Under the pieces are notes generated by a model. The model worked only from the letters and a program-made list of their open reading frames with translations, did no database searches and was not told the DNA's origin. The position numbers were made by a program, and so were the translations under genes. Below, in pieces: positions 26,701 to 38,700 of a stretch of DNA of 60,000 nucleotides. Source of the DNA: Antedon mediterranea (lineage: Eukaryota; Echinodermata; Crinoidea; Comatulida; Antedonidae); contig NC_092673.1 of the NCBI RefSeq assembly GCF_964355755.1, forward strand, positions 3,541,001 to 3,601,000, given 5' to 3'. Position 1 is the first letter of the stretch, and each line of letters begins with the position of its first letter.

Positions 26701-29700
26701 AGCACACCTACAGCACCCCTGAATGTATTGAGGAGTGCAATTTATAGAAAACCTATGATGTTCAAAAGACAAGGCCTGCAATGTATCTCTATTAAGAAAC
26801 CACCTAATTGCATAATAGCATTAGGTATATTTATACCTGCAATTTTGTAAATATGTATACTCAATTTCATTGATTTTATTTGATTTGATCTACTGTACAG
26901 AATAATGCTAGCCCTCCAAATTTTATCAGTTTATATTGTAGGTAGTCAATAGTTGGGTTATTAATTTTAACAACAATTACTGTGTGGGTCACTCTGTATT
27001 CCACCCTCTAATTTGTTTTTGGCAAAATTTTGGTTGCAAGTGAGATTCTTTCACAAAGCATTTGTTGGGGATTTTTTGTCAATGATAGTTTTAACAATGA
27101 TGGTATCGAGTTAAAGGTTAAATTAAAATGTCTTTTGAACACGATAGTTTAACCTACAGTATTATGAAGTGATAAAGACTACAATGAACCATTAAATTAG
27201 TATAACAAAACAACAATATGGTCATTTGGTAATTATTTTGAAATGAATCAATTGTCCAAATATAAACGTATTGGATCTTTTGACGTAGCATACTGATAAT
27301 GAATATAATGAACTATTAAATTATAACAAAATATTGCAAAAATACGGTCATCTCGTATTAAATCATTTTGAAATGAATCAATTGTCCAAACATAAACGTA
27401 TTGGATCTTTTGACGTAGCATACTGATAATGAATATAATGAACTATTAAATTATAACAAAATATTGCAAAAATATGTTCATCTCGTATTAAATCATTTTA
27501 AAATGAAGCAATTCTCGTTTCTTTCAACCAAACATAAACGTATTGGATCTTTCGGCGTAGCATACAGTACTATGACTATCATGAACTATTAAATTAAAAC
27601 AAAATATTACAAAAATACGTTCATCTCGTATTAAATCATTTTAAAATGAAGCAATTCTCGTTTCTTTCAACCAAACATAAACGTATTGGATCTTTCGGCG
27701 TAGCATACAGTACTATGACTATCATGAACTATTAAATTAAAACAAAATATCACAAAAATATGTTCATCTCGTATTAAATCATTTTAAAATGAAGCAATTC
27801 TCGTTTCTTTTAACCAACTATAAACGTACTGGTTGTTTCGACGTAGCATACTGAACTCTTTATTCATGATAGCAAACCATCAAATTATAATTTTATTGAT
27901 TTTCTCATTATTCACCTGCTTCTTATTCATTTCACCTTCCAAAATCAAATTATGTTAAAAACAAAATTGTTTGCCTAGTTATTCTTGTTTTCAAGATACA
28001 CAATGGTATGATGTAATTTCATATCTTTACTTTCTCTCGATCACGTTCATAGTTATCGTAAAAGCGTAGCTGAGCTTTTCTTTAGGATCCTTACAAAATA
28101 AATTAGTTTTTGTTTATTCAATACTTTTTATTATCAACACATTAGTAATAGTATTCATTATATTAACAAGTTTGATAGTAATTTAAAACATACAGTAGTA
28201 TGTGGGGAAGGAAGCCTAAATAAATTACGCCTGGGCTTCCAGAAATAAGGGAAGTACAGTAACAAAAGTGTCTGTCTACACTATCAAATTAGTTTGACAA
28301 AAAAAGTGTGATGTCCAAATATGGTTGTGATATGACCAAATATGGTAGTGATATGACATCATCATGTGCATATACTGTACATGGGCACATCACATTTTTT
28401 TGTCACATAAAGTTTGATAGTGTGGACAGAGCTTTAGAATGGCTGCAAAATCAGTGAATAGATTTCATGTAGAATTCTACTATAGTTAAGTGGAATTTCT
28501 AGTTTTATCTCCTTATTTTACTATAGTTTGTATTATATATTGAATTAAATTAGTTTGGAAATATGAATCCTCTTCGTATGGATATCCCGTATATAGTATA
28601 CTTTGCAACCAGATTTAAAAACCCTGATTTTTATCCCATTCCTAATTTTTAATAAATGTTGTAACTGTGGTCATATATGAGAATATGTATTATACTCATA
28701 CAGTACATTTCTACACATGTCCATTGATCCTGAACATTAACTCGGCTGCTATTGTACTATTCTTACAGCATAATTATAATAATTGGTATCTGATAAATGT
28801 CGAAGGACGACACTATTATGAAATGTAAACAAATTTGTTTTTAATTACCGATCTTGCAATAGCATATGTTAATACTAAGTTCATGGTTGAGTTGTTCATT
28901 CAGTAAAGCTGGCAATTATTTTAATTACAGAAAAATAATTTTAATTTTTGTTAGTACTGTATACAGTACCTACAAAAATAAAAAAAAATAGTTTAATAAA
29001 TAAATATACAGTAGAGCCTGTATTAGGGGTATATTATTCACACCCAACTTAGTGTTAAAACATATGTCCCTCCTTGTACTGTTCTTTTTGTGGCCCATGT
29101 TGAGAGGTCTTCCTTTTAAATTCTAGAAAATAGACACTTTATGAACATACAGGAATATACAGGTTATCAAAGATTCTCCCCCGCCCCCCCCCCCCCCAAA
29201 AAAAACCCATGAAAAATGAAGATAGTTAAATCAGAATTTAAATGGGTTATTTTTTAGTTTTAATAAATGTAATCACTTCCATAAAAAAAATGTTTTCTCC
29301 TATAAAATGACAAAATAAATGGTCAAAGCCAATTTTACTGATATTTTGCTTTAAATTACAGTTTTTTTCAGGTAAATACATTTTTTTTCCAATTCAATTT
29401 TTGTTCAAAGTGGATAACTATTATGTGACATTAAAATGGCATATTCAACAACAATTAAAAAAATTATATTTTCAGGGGACAATATATCTTTAATTCTTTG
29501 AGATGTAAAATTATGTTCATTCTTTTTACTCTGTAATAACTTTGGTATTGATTACAATCATGTCACATTTGATGAATAATTATGCATATTTTCTCTAAAC
29601 CTTCTTCCCTATAGGGAAGATTTGCTTTTAGTATTAAATTTGCAGAAAACCATGGTAACTTGATTAAACAACACCGATCAATATTATTGACACATCTAGT

Positions 29701-32700
29701 TGATATTGTCTCAATGATATTGGAATAAGAATGCCTACTGTAGGTGGATTATATTAAAGTCTTTGACCGTAAAGAATGGTATTATTAACAAAGAGAAAGG
29801 ATTGTACAATTCCTGACGTTCAATTTCTCAATGTTTCTTCATCGTACACATTATGGTACACATTGTACGTTCTATAGTTTATAGTAATGCTTTTACCATA
29901 TTAGGTAAAACAGAGTGACTGTTGTTGAATATTTATTTGAATGCTGTCTCAACTACAGTTAATGGTAGTGAACAGAAAGATACAAAAAGGCCATGTGATA
30001 TATAGTATACCTTCATCAAATAGATAGTGCGATTATTAATTGAGGACTGGTTTGAATAACAACTGTTGACAATTTTACTTTTATTTAGGATTTGTACGTC
30101 CATAGTTACAAAATAAATTGCAATAAAGTGTAAATATAATAACAAAAAAAAAGACATCGGTATCACACTATCTCAGGATCTCAAACATTGTGTTATGTAG
30201 CCTGGATAATGTATTAATTGTTATTTACTCAATTAAAAAGATTATAAAAATGATCACGCTAGTAATCGCTCACTCTCAAGTAAATGGTAGCTATTATATA
30301 TAGTACAGTATGAATTCCTTTTATTAGTAACTGTATTTTTTAATTTTGGACTATGTTCATGATACAATTCAACAATAAATGTATTTAACTCACGTCATGT
30401 GCGTACATTTTGTGTTTCGGCGGATAATCTATGTAACTTGTCCAAATTGATGAGTTCAAATCTATTTTATGTTACTATTTCATAGCTGTTCTTATGCCGT
30501 TGTGACATTTAAGTACCGAATCATAAAATAAACACAGTCCGCTCCGGAGACAGCGTCAGGCGGGGAGTTTGACTGGGGCGGTACATCTGTCAAATGGTAA
30601 CGCAGGTGTCCTAAGGCGAGCTCAGCGAGGACGGAAACCTCGCGTAGAGCAAAAGGGCAAAAGCTCGCTTGATTTTGATAAACACATTAGAAACTAAAAG
30701 AATAGTTTTTAAATGTTAATGCTTTTTGCTATGTGTTTCTCCATGAAATAGAAGATGCATATAGCCTGCACTGTCACCTTGGAATATTCATTTGAATTTT
30801 ATTTAATTTTCATTGAACAGCTCCGATCAATAATGTGAAAAGTTAGAATATTCACATTAATTTGACAACGGTTTCTGTTCAGTATCTGGCTGTTCGTGGC
30901 AACTGTTTATTATCTGAGTTAAGCTTGAGAAGTATCCAGCCGCAGTGGCCGGAATGGACTTGAACTCTGTGTGAACTTAATCAATGTTTTATTTATAGTT
31001 TAATAATAAAAAAAAAAATCTTTCCTTTAATATAGCCATTATAATGTTATTTCACTCCAGTTGAAAACCGACGGTTTTCCGACGGCATTATTATGTGCGA
31101 CATGTGGAATAGATTTTTTACTTACTTACATTTATTTATTAGAATAATATATTGTTATGTGTTATGATATGAACTTAGTTCTGAAATAAAAGTGAATTGA
31201 ATTGAATACTATTTTATTATTTATTACAGTATATTTCTGTTAGTGTTATATTTCATAGTGTTTAATCTTCATCATGTGATGGTTGCTTTCCTTTTGTTGT
31301 TTGGGATTTATTAATAGATAATTATAAATAATGGGGTTTTTTTTCTTAATTACAGGTAAAGAATTTAGAGAATGCGAAGGTCATGTCCGATATTTGGATA
31401 ATTTATCACAAAGCACGAGCCACGAAAAAATGAAATTCCCTAAGAATTTATTCCCAGAGGTAAGGGTTGTTTATATATGCCATGAATTAATGTTTCTCTC
31501 AAATAAATAATGACTTTTTTGCACTATCCAGTAACATAGCCATCTGCACATGATTAGAAGTCAATCAGCGATTTCTGCGATTACAACAAATTCACAAATT
31601 AGTACAATCACAGAATTCATATTGATTTCAAGCAAGTGCAGATGTCTGTATGCCTAATGCTTCACTGCGCTAACATTCAGTGTTATTGAGAATCTGTATT
31701 ATGGCCAAAATTCAGTTTGCACTAGCCGTAGGAGAGTATATCATTATAATTTTGTCCATGTGGACACAGCTTTACTAGGATAGTACTATGTACAGTTGCC
31801 GCATTGAGCATTGCACTGTATTTTTCGGTCTCTACTGTTCATATTAAATGCGTGTCAACACACGCCATTTAATATACAACACACGCCATTTAATATACAA
31901 CACACGCCATTTAATATACAGACAGTTGCTGAATGCATTGTCGTGGCATGATCAAGTGATGATTTTAATCATCTTAAAATATCAGTCTTTGATAACCAAA
32001 AAAAATAAATAAATAAAACACCTACAAAAATTTAAGTTAATGAGGAAATGAAAGTTTTTTTAGGTACTAAACTAAGACATTTTCGTTTTTTGTTTCATAT
32101 TTAGTCACACTGACACATTTCTGGATAATTTTTAAGTCTATTTTTATTAAAAATGAATTATCTACGATACAGTAGTTTTATGTATAGTATCTTTGTTCAG
32201 TTTATATACCAGCTATATATTAATGTGGTATATACAGTAGCTCTATATTATGTACAGTATAGTGTATATATATCGTTATTAGTATTGTTTACATATATTT
32301 AATATTAAGTATAGGTCATATAGATGTCTATAATCAATAATCAATAGTTGACTATTGATTTGTCAATCAGTAATTTGATCTTCTGGTTTAAATATGTTTA
32401 ATGTAATTATGATTAAAAAACAGAATAAATTGAAAGTGAAAAAAGAACTTTAGAATCTTATTAAATATCCACCAATATCCATCAATTCCCATCAATACCC
32501 ACCAATACCCATCAATACCCATCAATACCCATCAATTCCCATCAATTCCCACCAATATCCATCAATTCCCATCAATACCCATCAATTCCCATCAATACCC
32601 ACCAATATCCACCAATATCCATCAATTCCCATCAATACCCATCAATACCCACCAATTCCCATCAATTCCCATCAATACCCACCAATATCCACCAATATCC

Positions 32701-35700
32701 ACCAATACCCATCAATTCCCATCAATACCCACCAATATCCATCAATACCCACCAATACCCATCAATTCCCACCAATACCCATCAATTCCCATCAATACCC
32801 ACCAATATCCACCAATACCCACCAATACCCATCAATTCCCATCAATTCCCATCAATACCCACCAATATCCATCAATATCCATCAATTCCCATCAATACCC
32901 ACCAATACCCATCAATTCCCATCAATTCCCATCAATACCCACCAATATCCACCAATATCCACCAATACCCATCAATACCCACCAATACCCATCAATTCCC
33001 ATCAATACCCACCAATATCCATCAATTCCCATTAATTTCAATCAATACCTATCAATTCCAATCAATACCCATCAATGCCCATCAATTCCCATCAATATCA
33101 ATCAGTACTCACCAATACCAACCAGTATCCATCAATTCCCATCAATTCCAATCAATAGCCACCAATATCCATCAATATCCATCAATTCCCACCAATATCC
33201 ATCAATTCCCATAATTCCAATTTATATCCATCAATTCCCATCAATATCCATCAATACCCATCAATACCCACTAATTCCCACCAATACCCATTAATACCCA
33301 CCAATTCCCACCAATATCTATCAATTCCCATTAATTCCAATTAATACCCATCAATTCCCATCAATATTCATCAATTCCCAATAATTCCAATCAATGCCCA
33401 TCAATTCCCATCAATACTCACCAATACCAACCAGTATCCATCAATTCCCATCAATTCCAATCAATTCCCATCAATACCCACCAATATCCATCAATTCCCA
33501 TCAATACCCATCAATACCCATAAATACCCATCAACTACTTTGGAATCTCTCGACAACTTAATGCTTAGTATTCCTTACATTCATAATGTATTATCGCAAA
33601 AAGGGACAAGCTACAAAATTGAGGCTAATAATAGATTTGTGTTAAATCAACTTACAAGATATTTCATGAACATTTTTGATATTATTACGAAGAGCAAATT
33701 TCTTACAATAACCATTGACATAAGTACTAATAAAAAACTAATTTTATATTGACTAAAATTAATCATTCACTACTGTACAACACAATGAAATTAAAATTGA
33801 GGAGAAATACTGTATTCATTAATCAATAATGATATTTAGTTTTTTATGAACATTTTAACATCAATATATCTTTGTATACTAGAATGAAACTTAATAGTGA
33901 AACTAGCATATCAAAAATAATATTTATAAACACATTATGATACTGTAATGAATACAAATATAACATGTATTAAAATAACAACTGTAGGTTAAAATTGGGA
34001 CCGATTTAATATGTAATACTATTTACAAAAACAATCGGAAAAAATTGCTTGTGTAAAATAATATTAGATTTTATTATACAAAAACATAAGTTAGTTTTTC
34101 ATTTATCTGTTTTTGTATATCTCAGAGCAAAAATTATTTCTATGCATATTTTATATGCAAATGACAATAATGAAAGTAATTTTCCATTTCAAAAGGTTTT
34201 CCTTACAAATTTCCCGAAATTTTATAATTTATTCTTGTTTGTTGTAATAATACACAATTTTTTTTCAGTCCAAATTTTCTCGGAAAGGTTTCTTACGGAC
34301 CAGGTGGTGTATGAATGGAAGGTATTTTGAATTAATTTGTATTTTTAATTGTTATAATTCTCGTGTTGGTTAATTACACATACTGGCATTTTATATGTTG
34401 TAAAATATATTGTGCTTTTAATAAAACATATTAAAGTATGTGACCTAGAATTATTCCAATGCACAATTTTTCTTCTTAATTTATTGCATTACACGATCAC
34501 TGGCTTAATGTTCATCCAAAGAATTACGTTTATTTTCTACAATATCTTTCTAGCTTTTACTACTAATAATAAATTATTCCAGATAAATTTAAATTTTCTC
34601 TTTTTCCCTTGTCTACACTATCAAACTTTATGTGACAAAAATATGTGATGTGCCCATATATAGACAAGATGATGTCATATCACTACCATATTTGGGCATA
34701 TCCCACTATATTTGGACACATAACATTTTTTTTGTTTGATAGTGTAGACAGAACTTTATACATTCTTCAGTATCACTTTCAACAACTGTATCTTTTCAAA
34801 ATATTTTTCTTGTCATTTTAACTATGGAAATTCATTAATAAAGATTGTTTTTACTTGACAACCAATATAAACAAACATCCACAGAATGAAGTATGTAAGG
34901 CATGCCTACTTAAAATACTGTATGTTAATGACTTTCTGTTTCATTTCAACTCAACATTTATTTTTATATATTCAAATTTCCACAAATCCAAAACAAAACC
35001 ATATAAGAGTCAAGAAACGGACAAATTTACCGTGTTTTATAATACAATTTATTTATTCTCTTTTTTTATAGCATTTTTGATCTGATAAATCTACATTTAT
35101 TTCACGATGCCAGTAATGTGATTGCCATGCAGTCGGTAAGTGAACGTCGTGTTTTTGAACGCCACCATCTTTTTCAGGCTGTGTGAAATACAAGACTATA
35201 GTCAATATCAATCTATTAAAGCCATTTTCTCAATATATAATATTTAATATGACAAGCTGTCATTAATGTTTGTAATAACCTTTAAGTAATTACTTCTGAC
35301 AGCTCTAATATCAACTGTGCTCACATCAAATTATGTTAATTTTACCAGACAAGCTACACTTAATTATGGCCAGTATAATGTAGTTTTATCTCGACTACAA
35401 TTTGTTCATTGAATCCAGTTCAAGATAATGTATTAATGTTTTTAAGAAATGCATTTGTGATGGCAGAAATAAACTACAGTCGCACAATTAGATTCTATAA
35501 GCATGGGTTTAGTTTGCATGGCAATTAATACTGTTTGATATTTGATGAAAGGAGGTGTTGTAAATAAGCTCGGTCTAATCTACACTATCAAACTATGGAG
35601 GTAAATACCTAAAAAAAAGTGTGATGTGCTCATGGTAGTGATATGACATCATAATGTCCATATATGGGCATATCACATTTGTTTTCACATAAAGTTTGAT

Positions 35701-38700
35701 AGTGTAGACAGAGCTTTACAATAATAAATTGCTACTGTTTTATTTTTTAGTTTCCATCCACTTACAGTAATAAAAGAAAGAAGGCTCTTCTTGCTGTGCT
35801 AGACAGGTATAGTATATCCCAAGCTTTAAATTAAAGAAATATAGTTGAACCCTTATTACCTTTGGTACCCAACGATGTGTACCCCTAAGTAGGGTGTTCC
35901 CTTGAATATTGATTGGCTGTACATTAAAAATATATAATGCCCTCATTTGTTTCACTGAAAAGTGTCTCCTAAATAGGAGTGCCCCAAAAAAAGATTCTAT
36001 TGTATTGTTTCACATATTCTACTGATCCTCTGATCTTACTCCCACACTTGGAGTGATATTCTAGAGTGACGTTCTGGAGTGATATTCTGGAGTGATATTC
36101 TCTGGTGTGATATTCTAGAGTGACGTTCTGGAGTGACATTCTTGAGTGACATTCTTGAGTGATATTCCGGAGTGATATTCTGGAGTGATTTCTGGAGTGA
36201 CTTTCTGGAGTGACATTCTGGAGTGATGTTCTGGAGTGACGTTCTGGAGTAGTGATGTTCTGGAGTGACATTCTGGAGTGATATTCTGGAGTGACATTCT
36301 GGAGTGACATTCTGGAGTGACATTCTGGAGTGATATTCTTGTAAAATAATCTATGTGAGCATAGGGCAAACTATTATAATTTGGTCCTCATGTTTAAACC
36401 CATATCCCAAGTTCAATGGGGTGACCATGCGCTGTAACTATAGAGAAATATTATGCCTTTAATTCTATTTTATATACTATAAATATTTTGTTGTAGGTTA
36501 GAAAATGACCAACATGATAAGGTGCCATACTTTGTGTTTGGAGATTTCAACTTCAGGCTGGACACGCATGATGTTGTCAAAGTAAGAAGAGCTTGATTTA
36601 TCTTTTACAAATATGGTTAAGCTCTGTCCACACTATTAAACTTTATGTGACAACAAAATTTGACGTGCCTATATAGGCATATAATGATGTCATATCACTA
36701 CCATATTTGGCATATCAATAACATATTAGGGCACATCACATTTTTTTTGTCAAACAAGTTTGATAGTGTAGACAGAGATTTATAATAACTGTGTTTTTAT
36801 TTTCACTTTCTTTTTTATTATATCATCTATATTATTAAAGTAATCATGTGAAATGTTTAAACTGTTTAAGTACTGTAGCAGTTATGTAACATCTATAATT
36901 AGCCTATTATTCAATCACATTATAGTCATTAAACAACATGTGAATGATCACATTTATTTGTGGTAGGAAGGAATTATCATAATATAAATACTGTTCTCAA
37001 ATTAGTGTCAATTTAATACACCATTTTTAGCTTTTCAACAAAACCATTATTATTGTACTTTGTTGTCTATTATTATACTATATTATATATATTATTATGT
37101 TATATATTATATATATTATTTTTATATTATTATATTGTATTTGCTTTTCTTCGCTCAGCTTCTAAATGTTTAATTTATTTGTTTGATGTTCTATAGGCAC
37201 TGACAACATCTGCCTCTGGCGAGTACATAAAAGAGGACAATGATGTAGTAAAAGTTATATTTACTGAGAATGGAAATTCTGGAAAGGTAATACACTTGTT
37301 ATCTGAACCAAATTGCATTTGATATTTTGATTATTATATAACTACTGCAGGTAAATTTTGCTTGAACTTTAATCTAACGTAGCTATCAGTGCAAGCTTGG
37401 TGGTAGAGGTATAAACACCAAGCTAATGTTATGTGACCGTGCTCACCATTCACACTTAGGCTAAGGGAAACACTTTCTGTTGTTGTTAAAGCTTGGTTCC
37501 CACTAGAACGTAACGCAAGGACGTAAACGCAACGCAAGCGTTTTAACCAATGACAAGCCAAGTTATATATAGTTAGCAATCACAAGCGAATAAGCCATCG
37601 CTTTTGATTGGTCAATTTACTTGCGTTGCGTTACGTCCTTGCGTTGCGTCGCTAGTGGGAACCACGCTTATGAGAATAACGTGCACATTTTTTTGCAGGT
37701 GTTCAAAATGTTTAAAATATTGTATAGATTCATTTAAACATTTTTTCTGCATAATAATAGGTTGTGTTAACACTAGAAAAGAAGAAATTTGAGGCAAGTG
37801 AAATATCACCAAATAAAGCCAAATGGGTAATTATTCTCTGTTTTTTTAAAGATAAATGATTGTAAAATTTTACCAATAGATGGCAGAAAATTAAATATAA
37901 ACCTAGACACAGAAACAATATTTTTACACATTTTTTTTTAAACATGGTGTTTTCAGAAAACTTTTCTGATACCTTTGGGCTGTCCCAAATTGCTGATTTC
38001 TGGGCAAGTGTATATTATTCCGAATTCATTTTAATACCGGGCAATAGGAATAAATTTTACTTATGAAACATTAATAATATTGTTTAACTTTTTTTTATTA
38101 TTATCAGTTATTGCAATTTGACAAAGAGGCTGGTAGTTTTTCTGAGCATTTCTTGGAACACGAAAAGTCATTTGCACCAAGGTGAGAACATATTATTATT
38201 TATGACAATTTATAATAGGATGTGAAAAAAAGTTTAATTGTGTCACTGTGTTTTGTATGTGTTGTACCTTTGTCTGTGTAAAAGCTATACCAGTATATAA
38301 AATGTCCTAAGTCAATTAAATTTCAATTTTGCTTTTATTCCGGATTCACGTCCATAGTTACAAATCTATTGCAGCACATCAAAAAAACACAAATATAAAT
38401 ATATAAATTAAAAAAAAATACACAGGTTTTATATTTGTATTCTATTGTTATTTACATAATTTAATAATTAGAGAAGTGCAATTTACCTTTAATTATCTTT
38501 TCATTGTTTCTATTTTGGTTTAGCTACCCTTATAGTGAAGACATGAACCAGGGTGAGAACTACATGCAGACGCGTGTTCCGTCATGGTGTGACAGGGTCT
38601 TTTATTCAAAGAGTGCAAATGAATCGTTGATTATGGTACGTACTACAAGGTTTGCTTGGTGAATAAACACTAAAGTTCTGTCTACACTATCAAAGTTTAT

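Larger units (their letters stand above)
24324..31355 (+). other. INPP5A: INPP5A intron 5 (7 kb)
   Basis: Contains three strong hairpins (24411, 24635, 25734), family D copy D2, a 202-bp TIR element, a 130/143-bp tandem array (27150-27880), copy A7, family C copy C3 and the 28S fragment (30537). No coding exon was found. The stretches 28440-29160 and 29500-30520 hold nothing else I can name. Confidence 0.8.

Noticed and set aside
30537-30677. Genuine rRNA gene
   Set aside because: Only ~140 nt of 28S with abrupt ends and flanking 9-bp duplication.
32460-33535. CRISPR-like array
   Set aside because: Decamer units are contiguous with no unique spacers, in a eukaryotic intron.
35969-36369. Three overlapping minus-strand ORFs of repeating SLQNVTPE/HSRMSLQ peptides
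   Set aside because: Produced by a 15-bp minisatellite whose unit length is divisible by three; no splice or coding signature, and it lies inside an INPP5A intron.
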